NCBI RefSeq assembly: GCF_047314965.1
Contig: NZ_JBLBVK010000030.1
Location: forward strand, 3,395-67,394
DNA from: JAVJUV01 sp047314965
GTDB taxonomy: Bacteria; Pseudomonadota; Alphaproteobacteria; Rhodobacterales; Rhodobacteraceae
Reading direction: 5' to 3'
DNA: 64,000 nucleotides
The position numbers were made by a program, and so were the translations under genes. Below are positions 1-7,304 of the stretch, one piece after another. The notes under the pieces are model-generated. The model searched no databases. It was not told the origin of the DNA and worked only from the letters and a program-made list of their open reading frames with translations. Each line of letters starts with the position of its first letter. The stretch's first letter is position 1.

Positions 1-1
1 C

Positions 2-445
2 CCGCTGCTGGTGCTGGCCTACGGCATCGGTCTGACCTCCAAGGTTCTCGTCGTCTGCATCATGGCGATGCCCGTGATCGTCCTCAACACAAGCGGCGCG
101 GTGCGGAACACCCCTGAATCCCTGAAGGAAATGGGGCATGCGTTCCTGGCGTCCCGCCTCGAGATCCTGCTGAAAATCGTCATCCCGGCCGCGTCGCCGG
201 TGATCTTCGCCGGACTGCGCCTCGGCGTTTCGGCCGGCTTCATCGGAGCCATTCTCGCCGAACTGAAGATCACGCCAACCGGAGTGGGCGACATCATCAC
301 ATACAGCCGTTCCATCGCTGACTATCCCAGCATGTACGCGGCAATCTTCTCCATCATTCTTCTCGCGGTTCTGTTCCTGAACCTCCTCGAGAAACTTGAA
401 ACGGTCCTCTTCAAAGGAAATCAGCGTGGCTATGTCTCAGATTAA
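2..445 (+). CDS. ABC transporter permease, NitT/TauT type (5' end outside window)
   Basis: C-terminal about 147 residues of a binding-protein-dependent permease of the SsuC/TauC kind; the frame is open from the window edge, so the gene starts upstream. The EAA-type cytoplasmic loop that docks on the ATPase is visible (ESLKEMGHAF, then IPAASPVIFAGLRLG), followed by two hydrophobic helices. The ATPase gene overlaps its end and a second permease follows, so this is one permease of a heterodimeric importer. The substrate is not readable from the permease; family members import taurine, sulfonates, nitrate, pyrimidine precursors and similar small molecules. The binding protein should lie upstream of the window. 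Confidence 0.9.
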   Translation, partial: PLLVLAYGIGLTSKVLVVCIMAMPVIVLNTSGAVRNTPESLKEMGHAFLASRLEILLKIVIPAASPVIFAGLRLGVSAGFIGAILAELKITPTGVGDIITYSRSIADYPSMYAAIFSIILLAVLFLNLLEKLETVLFKGNQRGYVSD

Positions 446-1232
446 GGAAGCACTTGTGCAACCCGCTACCGCAAAGATCGAAAGTGCTGTCTCTGTTCGC
501 AACATCTCCAAGAACTATGGCCAGGTCGAGGCCTTGCGCAACATGTCCTTGGAGTTCCCCCGTGGCCAGCTGACGTCGCTGCTCGGACCTTCGGGATGCG
601 GCAAGACAACTCTGCTCAAGATCATCGCCGGGCTTCTCGAGCCAAGCTCCGGAGAAGTCGAAGTCAACGGTGTCACGGTATCCGGACCCGGTCCGGATCG
701 CGCGTTCGTGTTCCAGGACTTCGCACTCCTGCCCTGGGCCAGCGTCATTCGGAACGTCGCCTTCGGACTCGAGATGCGCGGCGTTGCGAAGTCCGAGCGC
801 GAGGCGATTGCCGAGAAGTACATCAAGGACGTCGGCCTCGCCGGGTTCGAGCAGAGCTACCCGCATGAACTGTCGGGCGGCATGCGCCAAAGGGTCGGGC
901 TGGCGCGGGCTTTGTCCGTCGATGCGGACGTCCTGCTGATGGACGAACCGTTTTCCGCGGTGGACGAGCAGACACGCCGCAAATTCCAGGAAGACCTGCT
1001 GAGCCTCGTGCAGCACGAGAACAAGACGTTCATCTTCGTGACCCACTCGATCGAAGAGGCGGTCTACGTGTCTGACCAGATCGCAATCCTGCTGCCGCGT
1101 CCAAGCCGCGTGTCCGAGATCATCCGGCCGTCGACGTTCCGCGACAAGGGCGTCGACAACATCCGGCGTGACCCCGAGTATCTCGACATCGTCGACAATA
1201 TCTGGGCCTCGCTGCGCAGCTACGTGGAATAG
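432..1232 (+). CDS. ABC transporter ATP-binding protein, NitT/TauT type
   Basis: Energises the importer formed with the permeases on either side. Walker A GPSGCGKTT sits near residues 52-60, then the Q-loop (FVFQDFALLPW), the signature LSGGMRQRVGLARAL, Walker B VLLMDEPFSAVD and the H-loop FVTHSIEEAVY. About 266 residues, normal for SsuB/TauB/NrtD-type subunits, with no extra regulatory domain. The ATG at 432 lies inside the end of the upstream permease gene; a GTG at 426 has better spacing from AAGGAA and may be the true start. Translational coupling with the upstream gene is likely. Substrate unknown. Confidence 0.92.
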   Translation: MSQIKEALVQPATAKIESAVSVRNISKNYGQVEALRNMSLEFPRGQLTSLLGPSGCGKTTLLKIIAGLLEPSSGEVEVNGVTVSGPGPDRAFVFQDFALLPWASVIRNVAFGLEMRGVAKSEREAIAEKYIKDVGLAGFEQSYPHELSGGMRQRVGLARALSVDADVLLMDEPFSAVDEQTRRKFQEDLLSLVQHENKTFIFVTHSIEEAVYVSDQIAILLPRPSRVSEIIRPSTFRDKGVDNIRRDPEYLDIVDNIWASLRSYVE

Positions 1233-1241
1233 GGGGCTGGC

Positions 1242-1997
1242 ATGAAAGTCTTCGGATATCGTCTGCCCGGCATGTCGTCCCTCATCATCTGGGGGCTGCT
1301 CTGGGAGATCGTCGGTCAGGCCAACCTGACGTTCTTCGTTCCTCCGCTCAGCGAGGTCTTCGCGACCTTGTTTTCAATCATCGGCACCGCGGCGTTCCAG
1401 AAAGCACTGATCGAAACCAGCTACGCGTTTTTCGCCGGCGTCTTCAGTGCCATCGTCATCGGCATCACCGTCGGCATCCTGATGGGCAAGAGCCGTTTGC
1501 TGGACGAGTTGCTTCTGCCCTGGGTAAACGTCTTCCTCAGCGCGCCTCTGACCGCGCTGGTTCCGGTTCTGATGGTGCTGTTCGGCTTCGGAATGAAGTC
1601 GATCATCATCACGACGGCGCTCTTCGCCGTCTGGATCATCATTCTGAACTCGCGCGCCGGGGTGAAGCAGATCAACCGGTCTCTGGTCGAGATGGCGCAC
1701 AGCTTTGGCGCTTCGCCGATCGATGCCTTCACCAAGATCTATTTCTGGGCGGCGCTGCCGGAAATTCTCGGGGGCGTCCGTATCGGAATCATCCGTGCGG
1801 TGAAGGGCGTCATCATAGGTCAGCTGCTGATCTCGATTGTCGGGTTCGGCGCGCTGTTCGAGCTCTATTCGGCAAACTTCCTGATGGGCCATTTCTGGGC
1901 GGTTCTGATCGTGCTGTTCGCTCTCGCGTTCACGATTTCCGAATTCCTGGCCTACCTCGAAAGGCGTGTCGCCTACTACGCGGCCAAGCGAGGATGA
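1242..1997 (+). CDS. ABC transporter permease, NitT/TauT type
   Basis: A 251-residue inner-membrane permease with about six hydrophobic helices. Its EAA loop reads RSLVEMAHSFGASPIDAF followed by IYFWAALPEILGGVRIG, the SsuC/TauC pattern. It starts 9 bp after the ATPase and is the last gene before a strong hairpin terminator, so it closes the transporter operon. Together with the partial permease upstream it would form the membrane channel. It is placed directly ahead of the molybdenum hydroxylase genes, which makes uptake of that enzyme's substrate an attractive idea, but the terminator between them means this is only inference. Confidence 0.92.
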   Translation: MKVFGYRLPGMSSLIIWGLLWEIVGQANLTFFVPPLSEVFATLFSIIGTAAFQKALIETSYAFFAGVFSAIVIGITVGILMGKSRLLDELLLPWVNVFLSAPLTALVPVLMVLFGFGMKSIIITTALFAVWIIILNSRAGVKQINRSLVEMAHSFGASPIDAFTKIYFWAALPEILGGVRIGIIRAVKGVIIGQLLISIVGFGALFELYSANFLMGHFWAVLIVLFALAFTISEFLAYLERRVAYYAAKRG

Positions 1998-2001
1998 TAT
2001 G

Positions 2002-2025
2002 ACCGGGCGCTGCGAAGCGCCCGGT
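2002..2025 (+). terminator. Hairpin terminator after the ABC transporter operon
   Basis: A perfect 10-bp stem (ACCGGGCGCT with AGCGCCCGGT) and a GCGA tetraloop lie 4 bp after the permease stop codon, followed by the T-containing tail TTCGCTTT. It separates the transporter from the molybdenum hydroxylase genes. Confidence 0.8.
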
Positions 2026-2246
2026 TTCGCTTTGCGCGCAAGAGGCCGCACGCGGTTCTCCTTGTGGGAGCGAAGTGGAACAGGATCATCGGTCGCCACA
2101 CGACTCCCCTCGGCGTTTCCCTCGGCCGGATTGGCTGCGACACCTGAACGCCCGCGCACGAAAACTTCGCTTCTGGTCTTCCCCCGGGACTCCTCCTAGA
2201 GTTGGGTCAAACCCGTCTCGGGTTCTGGGGAGAGGAGGCTCGCAGC

Positions 2247-3110
2247 ATGCAGTATGTGAAAGCCGCGGATGCGGCAGATGCCGTCCGGCATCTCGTGGAC
2301 GCCAAGGGAAACGGCGTCGTTTTGGCCGGAGGAACGGACCTTCTGGTCCAGATGAAGTCGCGACGCGTATCGCCCGGCGTCATTGTCGATATCAAGAATT
2401 TGCCGGGCGCCATGGACGTCCAGGGCGAGGCGGGCGGGTATCGTGTCGGGGCAGGGGTGCCAGGCGCGGTACTCGGGGAACACTCCGCCTTCGTCCGTGA
2501 CTGGCCGGGCGTCGCCGAAGCGGCGCAACTGATCGGATCTACCCAGATTCAGGGCCGCGCCACGATGGTGGGTAATCTCTGCAACGCCTCTCCGGCCGCC
2601 GACTCGGTGCCTGCGCTGATCGCGGCCAATGCCGTGGCCGTCGTCGAAGGTCCGGGTGGCCAGCGGCAGGTTCCCGTGGCCAGCATTCCGACCGGGCCAG
2701 GCAAGACCTCGCTGGAGACCGGAGAGCTCGTGACGGCGCTCCTTTTGCCGCCGCGGCCCGCACGGTCCTCCGATGCCTATCTCCGCTTCATCCCACGCAC
2801 CGAAATGGACATCGCGGTTGCGGCAGCGGGCGTCAATCTGGTGCTGGATGAAGCGGGCACGGTGATCGAAGCCCGCGTCGCGCTGGGGGCGGTGTCGGCG
2901 ACCGCCTATCTTGATGAAGCCGCCGGCGCACGGCTGGTGGGAACGAAACTCGAGGACGATGTGCTTGCCGATCTGGCCGCACTCTGCGGTCAGTCCTGCA
3001 GCCCGATCGATGACAAGCGCGGAACGGTCGAATACCGGCGCGAGGTTGTCGGAGTTCTCGCGAAACGCGCAGCGCGCATCGCCTATCAGCGCGCGAAGGA
3101 GAAAGCATGA
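2247..3110 (+). CDS. Molybdenum hydroxylase, FAD-binding (medium) subunit
   Basis: Electron-transfer subunit of a xanthine dehydrogenase/CO dehydrogenase-family enzyme; carries FAD and passes electrons from the 2Fe-2S subunit to the acceptor. The FAD-binding motifs AGGTDLLVQMK (about residues 31-41) and ATMVGNLCNASPAAD are present, followed by a CO_deh_flav_C-type C-terminal domain. 287 residues is normal for CoxM-like subunits. Start chosen at 2247 because AGAGGAGG lies 8 bp upstream; an in-frame TTG at 2202 lacks such a site. Its stop overlaps the next gene by 4 bp. Substrate not determinable from this subunit. Confidence 0.93.
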   Translation: MQYVKAADAADAVRHLVDAKGNGVVLAGGTDLLVQMKSRRVSPGVIVDIKNLPGAMDVQGEAGGYRVGAGVPGAVLGEHSAFVRDWPGVAEAAQLIGSTQIQGRATMVGNLCNASPAADSVPALIAANAVAVVEGPGGQRQVPVASIPTGPGKTSLETGELVTALLLPPRPARSSDAYLRFIPRTEMDIAVAAAGVNLVLDEAGTVIEARVALGAVSATAYLDEAAGARLVGTKLEDDVLADLAALCGQSCSPIDDKRGTVEYRREVVGVLAKRAARIAYQRAKEKA

Positions 3111-3595
3111 CCGGAATTCTTGTATCGACCACCGTAAACGGCGATCCGCTGGACTTCGTCTGCGCGCCGGATGAAACGCTCATGGACGCGCTGCGCAACC
3201 GGCTGGGTCTGACGGGCACCAAGGAAGGCTGCGGCACCGGCGATTGCGGCGCCTGCAGCGTCACCCTGAACGGTCGCCTTGTCTGTTCATGCCTCGTGCT
3301 GGCCGCCGAGGCGGAAGGCGCCGAGATCGGTACGATTGAAGGCGTGGCCGAGGCGGGTGTCCTGCATCCGCTCCAGCAGGCCTTCATCGACCACGCGGCG
3401 CTTCAGTGCGGCATCTGCACACCGGGTATCCTGGTCGCCGCCAAAGCCCTTCTCGAACGTCACCCCGACCCGACCGACGAGGAGGTGCGCTACTGGCTGG
3501 CAGGTAACCTCTGCCGCTGCACCGGATACGACAAGATCATCAAGGCCGTGCAAAGCGCCGCCGCAACGATGAGGGAAGAACGCCATGGCGTATGA
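3107..3595 (+). CDS. Molybdenum hydroxylase, 2Fe-2S (small) subunit
   Basis: 162-residue iron-sulfur subunit that relays electrons between the molybdenum site and FAD. The plant-ferredoxin-type cluster motif (GCGTGDCGACSV ... CSC, about residues 42-65) and the second, four-helix cluster motif (CGICTPG ... CRCTGYDKI) are both complete, so two 2Fe-2S clusters are expected. ATGA overlap with the FAD subunit gene and an 11-bp overlap with the large-subunit gene indicate one co-translated complex. Confidence 0.95.
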   Translation: MTGILVSTTVNGDPLDFVCAPDETLMDALRNRLGLTGTKEGCGTGDCGACSVTLNGRLVCSCLVLAAEAEGAEIGTIEGVAEAGVLHPLQQAFIDHAALQCGICTPGILVAAKALLERHPDPTDEEVRYWLAGNLCRCTGYDKIIKAVQSAAATMREERHGV

Positions 3596-5825
3596 TGGAG
3601 TGAAGAAGAGCGAATTCAGCATCGTCGGCACCCGGACCCGGCGTCCCGACGGTATCGAGAAAGTCACCGGCAAGGCGCAGTACGGTGCCGACATGAGCGC
3701 GCCGGGCATGCTGCACGGCATGATCCTGCGCAGCCCGCACGCCCATGCCCGCATCCGGTCGATCGATGTCTCCGGCGCCTTGGCCATGCCGGGGGTCAAG
3801 GCCGTGGTCACCCAGGCCGACCTGCCGGATACCGGCGACCAGAGCCTTCGCGACGTGCGCGAGAACGTCCTCGCGGGTGAGAAGGCGCTCTATGACGGAC
3901 ATGCCGTCGCCGCCGTCGCCGCGACCTCGCCCCGCGCTGCCCTCGCTGCGCTGGAAAAGATCGTCGTGGATTACGAAGTGCTGCCCCATGTCACCGACGT
4001 CGACGAGGCGATGAAGCCCGGCGCGCCGATCGTTCAGGCCGGGCGCGCCGATGAGTCCGTTCCCGAAGGTTTCTCGGAAAACGTGACGGGTCACTGGGAG
4101 TTCGGCCACGGCGATGTAGACGCCGGGCTTGCCAAGGCCGATGAGGTGGTCAAGCGCAGCTTCCGCACCGCGGCCACCCACCAGGGATATATCGAACCGC
4201 ACGCGTGCCTCGGCCTGCTGAACGCCGAGGGCAAGGGCGAGCTCTGGTGCTGCACCCAGGGCCAGTACCACGTCCGTTCGGTCTGCGCCGGCCTCTTTGG
4301 CATCGACGAAGCCCAGCTTCGCGTGACGCCTTCCGAGATCGGTGGTGGCTTCGGCGGCAAAACGACCGTGTTCATCGAGCCCGTCGCGCTAGCGCTGTCC
4401 CGGAAGTCGGGCCGCCCGGTCAAGATCGTGATGAGCCGCGAAGAGGTGTTCCGTGCGACCGGCCCGACCTGCTCGTCCTCGATCGACGTCGAGATCGGCA
4501 TGACCAGGGACGGCCGTATAACCGCGGGCCGCGCTTATCTGCGTCTCCAGGGGGGCGCATTCCCCTGCGAGACAGCCTACATGGCCGCTCAGGCGGCCTT
4601 TGCGGCCTACGATCTCCAGGCGGTGCGAACCTATGGCTACAACGCCATGACCAACCGTCCGAAAGAAGCGGCATATCGCGCGCCCGGCGCGCCGATGGCG
4701 GTCTACGCGATCGAAAGCGTGGTGGACGAACTCTGCCAGAAGCTTGATCTCGACCCGCTCGAGGTTCGGCTGAAGAACGCGGCGAAGAAGGGAACACTGT
4801 CCTCCTACGGACCGACATTCAACGATATCGGCCTGACCGCCACGCTGGAAGCGGCCAAGGCGCACCCGCATTATTCCGCGCCTCTCGGTCCGAACCAGTC
4901 GCGCGGGATTTCCTGCGGCTTCTGGTTCAATTTTGGTGGCAATGCCTCCGTTTCGCTGGCCGTCGATCCCGACGGCACGGTCAGCGTGACCGAGGGCAAC
5001 CCCGACATCGGCGGATCGCGGGCGTCGATCTCGATGATGGCGGCCGAGGAATTGGGCATCCCGTACGAAAAGGTCCGCACCATCGTGGCCGACACCGCGT
5101 CGCTCGGTTACAATGACACCACCGACGGCAGCCGGGTGACCTTCATGGTGGGCCTCGCGACCATCGAGGCGGCGCGCGCCGCGAAGGCCGAGATGTGCCG
5201 GCGGGTCGCCAAGCTCTGGGACCTCGAGGAAGACGCGGTGCGGTGGGAAGACGGCGCGGTTCATCCGGCCGGGCCCAACGCCGGAAAGCACCCGCCCATG
5301 ACGCTGGCCGAGATCGCCGCCATCGCCGGAAACACCGGGGGGCCGATCGCCGGTCATCACGAGGTCAATGCGGAAGGCGCGGGCGTCAGCTTCGGCGTCC
5401 ACATCTGCGATCTCGAGGTGGACAAGGAAACCGGCGCGACCAAGATCGTCCGCTACACCGTGTTCCAGGACGCCGGCAAGGCGGTTCATCCCGACTATGT
5501 CGAAGGCCAGATGCAGGGCGGTGCCGCGCAAGGTATCGGCTGGGCGCTGAACGAGGAATACATCTACGGAGAGGACGGGCGCCTTCAGAACCCGGGTTTC
5601 CTCGATTACCGGATTCCCGTCGCGTCCGACCTTCCGGCCATCGACACCGTCATTCTCGAAATCCCGAACCCCGGCCATCCCTACGGCGTCCGGGGCGTGG
5701 GCGAGACCTCGATCGTTCCGCCGCTTGCGGCGATCTCGAACGCGGTCTCACGCTCGATCGGGGTCCGGATGTCGCAGACTCCAATGTCGCCGCCGCGAAT
5801 CCTGGCGGCGCTCAAGGGGCGGTAA
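3585..5825 (+). CDS. Molybdenum hydroxylase, molybdopterin-binding (large) subunit
   Basis: 746-residue catalytic subunit of the xanthine dehydrogenase/CO dehydrogenase family. The N-terminal aldehyde oxidase a/b-hammerhead domain (RRPDGIEKVTGKAQYGADM) and the Mo-cofactor domains (EIGGGFGGKT; QGGAAQGIGWALNEE; RGVGETSIVPPLAA) are intact, including the GVGE glutamate that acts as base in the family. The active-site loop reads AAYRAPGAPMA: it is not the AYRCSFR of true (form I) CO dehydrogenase nor the AYRGAGR of form II. It is therefore a hydroxylase of another substrate (N-heterocycle or aldehyde are the usual choices). Maturation should need MCD insertion and an XdhC/CoxF-like factor, not seen here. 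Confidence 0.93.
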   Translation: MAYDGVKKSEFSIVGTRTRRPDGIEKVTGKAQYGADMSAPGMLHGMILRSPHAHARIRSIDVSGALAMPGVKAVVTQADLPDTGDQSLRDVRENVLAGEKALYDGHAVAAVAATSPRAALAALEKIVVDYEVLPHVTDVDEAMKPGAPIVQAGRADESVPEGFSENVTGHWEFGHGDVDAGLAKADEVVKRSFRTAATHQGYIEPHACLGLLNAEGKGELWCCTQGQYHVRSVCAGLFGIDEAQLRVTPSEIGGGFGGKTTVFIEPVALALSRKSGRPVKIVMSREEVFRATGPTCSSSIDVEIGMTRDGRITAGRAYLRLQGGAFPCETAYMAAQAAFAAYDLQAVRTYGYNAMTNRPKEAAYRAPGAPMAVYAIESVVDELCQKLDLDPLEVRLKNAAKKGTLSSYGPTFNDIGLTATLEAAKAHPHYSAPLGPNQSRGISCGFWFNFGGNASVSLAVDPDGTVSVTEGNPDIGGSRASISMMAAEELGIPYEKVRTIVADTASLGYNDTTDGSRVTFMVGLATIEAARAAKAEMCRRVAKLWDLEEDAVRWEDGAVHPAGPNAGKHPPMTLAEIAAIAGNTGGPIAGHHEVNAEGAGVSFGVHICDLEVDKETGATKIVRYTVFQDAGKAVHPDYVEGQMQGGAAQGIGWALNEEYIYGEDGRLQNPGFLDYRIPVASDLPAIDTVILEIPNPGHPYGVRGVGETSIVPPLAAISNAVSRSIGVRMSQTPMSPPRILAALKGR

Positions 5826-6070
5826 TGGTCCGGGTCAAGCTCTGGGGTTCCCTGCGGTCGCTTGCGGGCGACCGCGAGGTTCTCGAGGTCGAGGCCCGGA
5901 CGCTGAAAGAGGCCATCGACGCGATCCTCGAAGAGGTGCCCGCGCTGGAACCCCAGATCAAGCGGGGCATCTCCTTTTCCGTGGACGGGCTCATATATCG
6001 CGACTCCTGGTTCGTTCCGATCGATGAGGCCAAGGAAATCGTGATGATGCCGCGGATGGTGGGGGGATAG
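5825..6070 (+). CDS. MoaD/ThiS-like ubiquitin-fold protein
   Basis: 81 residues with the MoaD/ThiS look: beta-grasp start VRVKLWGSLRSLAGD, an acidic helix, and the C-terminal MVGG whose terminal Gly-Gly is the thiocarboxylation site in this family. The ATG overlaps the stop of the molybdenum hydroxylase large-subunit gene by one base, so the two are co-translated. Known MoaD delivers sulfur to build molybdopterin; a dedicated paralogue inside a hydroxylase operon could supply sulfur for cofactor synthesis or for the Mo=S ligand. That second role is inference. It could also be a sulfur carrier unrelated to molybdenum. Confidence 0.8.
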   Translation: MVRVKLWGSLRSLAGDREVLEVEARTLKEAIDAILEEVPALEPQIKRGISFSVDGLIYRDSWFVPIDEAKEIVMMPRMVGG

Positions 6071-6160
6071 GGCGCGCGTTTGCCGCGCTGAACCCGGATC
6101 ATTCGGTTCCCCGCAGGACGCCCCACTCATCATTTCGGAAACACAGGCAAATCCCGGTTG

Positions 6161-6175
6161 CCCCGGTCGCCGGGG
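6161..6175 (-). terminator. Weak GC hairpin downstream of the panE-like gene
   Basis: CCCCGG-TCG-CCGGGG forms a 6-bp stem just past the end of the minus-strand reductase gene and between two convergent genes. There is no good T tract, so termination is only a possibility. Confidence 0.3.
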
Positions 6176-6196
6176 CTGCCGCGCCCGGTCTGTTGT

Positions 6197-7171
6197 TCAA
6201 TACAGCCCGGCGACCTTCGCCCTTAGCTGGACAAGGGCAAGAACCGTGTCGATGGCGGGGGTAGGCGTGTCGGTGACGCGGCCCAGTTCCTGAACCGAGC
6301 CGACCAGCGCGTCGATCTCCATCGGGCGGCCGGCGTCCAGATCCTGCAGCATCGAGGTCCGGTGCGCGCCCACCGCTGCGCCGCCCTCGATCCGGCGGTC
6401 CACATCGATCGGGAACTTGACGCCCAGTTTCTCGGCGATCTCCTGCGCCTCCAGCATCATCGCCCGCGCCACACCCCGCGTGCCCGGATCGGTGCAAAGT
6501 ACGTCCAACGTCGCGTGCGTCAGCGCGCTGATCGGATTGAATGACAGGTTGCCCCAAAGCTTGACCCAGATCTCGTCGCGAAGCCTCGGACGCACCGGAG
6601 CCTTCAGCCCGGCCGCGCTCAGCGCTTCGCTCAGGCGAAGCGCGCGTTCCGATTTCGACCCGTCGGGCTCGCCCAGTGAAAAACGGTTGCCCTCGATATG
6701 CTTGACCACGCCCGGTTCGATCACCTCGGCCGCCGGGTACACGACGCAGCCCAGCACCCGGTCGGGACCGAAACCGTTCCACTGCGCGTCGCCCGGATCG
6801 ACGCTGGCCAGCCGCGTGCCTTCGAGAGGCCCGCCGATCTTGTGGAAATACCACCAGGGCACGCCGTTCACGCCCGAGACGATGGTCGTCTCCGGCCCGA
6901 TCAGCGGCTGCATCTTCGGCACGACGGGCGGCACCGAGTGCGCTTTCAGCGTGACGATGACGTAATCCTGAGGTCCGAGATCTGCGGCATTGTCCGAGGC
7001 TGTGACAGGCACGTTCGTCGTGCCGTCCTCCTCGATCAGGGTCAGCCCGTTCGCGCGCATCGCCGCCAGGTGCGGGCCGCGTGCAACAAGGCTCACCTCG
7101 GCTCCGGCCCCGGCCAGCTTCGCGCCCATGTAGCCCCCGATCGCGCCCGCGCCGAATATGCAGATTTTCAT
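6197..7171 (-). CDS. 2-dehydropantoate 2-reductase family protein (PanE/ApbA-like)
   Basis: 324 residues. The N-terminal Rossmann motif is FGAGAIGGYMG, and the catalytic segment EIWVKLWGNLSFNPISALT carries the conserved lysine and asparagine of ketopantoate reductases. The family reduces ketopantoate to pantoate with NADPH, but many paralogues act on other 2-oxo acids. Its place divergent from a sugar regulator and convergent with the hydroxylase operon says it may not be the pantothenate enzyme. It shares a 133-bp intergenic region with the LacI-type gene, including a predicted operator. A GGAGG ribosome site lies 10 bp before the ATG. Confidence 0.85.
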   Translation of the reverse strand: MKICIFGAGAIGGYMGAKLAGAGAEVSLVARGPHLAAMRANGLTLIEEDGTTNVPVTASDNAADLGPQDYVIVTLKAHSVPPVVPKMQPLIGPETTIVSGVNGVPWWYFHKIGGPLEGTRLASVDPGDAQWNGFGPDRVLGCVVYPAAEVIEPGVVKHIEGNRFSLGEPDGSKSERALRLSEALSAAGLKAPVRPRLRDEIWVKLWGNLSFNPISALTHATLDVLCTDPGTRGVARAMMLEAQEIAEKLGVKFPIDVDRRIEGGAAVGAHRTSMLQDLDAGRPMEIDALVGSVQELGRVTDTPTPAIDTVLALVQLRAKVAGLY

Positions 7172-7181
7172 TGAATTCTTA

Positions 7182-7194
7182 CCTCCTCAGGAGG
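7182..7194 (-). promoter_or_regulatory. Ribosome-binding site inside a short palindrome (panE-like gene)
   Basis: CCTCCTCAGGAGG reads as an inverted repeat. On the minus-strand mRNA the start-proximal GGAGG (7186 to 7182) is the ribosome site, 10 nt before the ATG, and could pair with the adjacent CCTCC through a 3-nt loop. Confidence 0.4.
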
Positions 7195-7231
7195 CGCAAA
7201 CCTCCTACAAACCGCTCTTCTTCGCAAGGCT

Positions 7232-7240
7232 TTAGCGCTC
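7232..7240 (+). promoter_or_regulatory. AGCGCT half of a 9-bp inverted repeat pair
   Basis: TTAGCGCTC here is the exact reverse complement of GAGCGCTAA at 7275-7283; the two AGCGCT cores are 42 bp apart centre to centre, about four helical turns, and the 18-bp operator at 7253 lies between them. AGCGCT is a common LacI-family core with a central CG. Role inferred. Confidence 0.4.
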
Positions 7241-7252
7241 CGGACAGGCGAT

Positions 7253-7270
7253 TTGATTGACGTACCTCAA
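7253..7270 (+). promoter_or_regulatory. 18-bp operator-like box, copy 1 (lacI-type gene / panE-like gene)
   Basis: TTGATTGACGTACCTCAA. It matches the perfect palindrome at 10724-10741 at 15 of 18 positions and lies 35 bp before the regulator's start codon, in the region shared with the divergent reductase gene. The right half (ACGTACCTCAA) is identical to the perfect copy. The central CG and 18-bp length suit a LacI-family repressor; autoregulation is the simplest reading. Confidence 0.6.
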
Positions 7271-7274
7271 CTTT

Positions 7275-7283
7275 GAGCGCTAA
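7275..7283 (+). promoter_or_regulatory. AGCGCT half of a 9-bp inverted repeat pair
   Basis: GAGCGCTAA, within the longer LacI-operator-like TTTGAGCGCTAACG (7272-7285). It pairs with TTAGCGCTC at 7232-7240. It lies 22 bp before the regulator's start codon, where a bound protein would block transcription or early elongation. Confidence 0.4.
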
Positions 7284-7304
7284 CGTCGATTTCGGGAGGA
7301 TGAC

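Noticed and set aside
4389..5678. Minus-strand open frame of 429 codons inside the molybdenum hydroxylase gene
   Set aside because: Antisense shadow of a conserved catalytic subunit.
3585..5825. CO dehydrogenase large subunit (coxL)
   Set aside because: The AYRCSFR active-site loop of the true enzyme is absent; the loop reads AAYRAPGAPMA.
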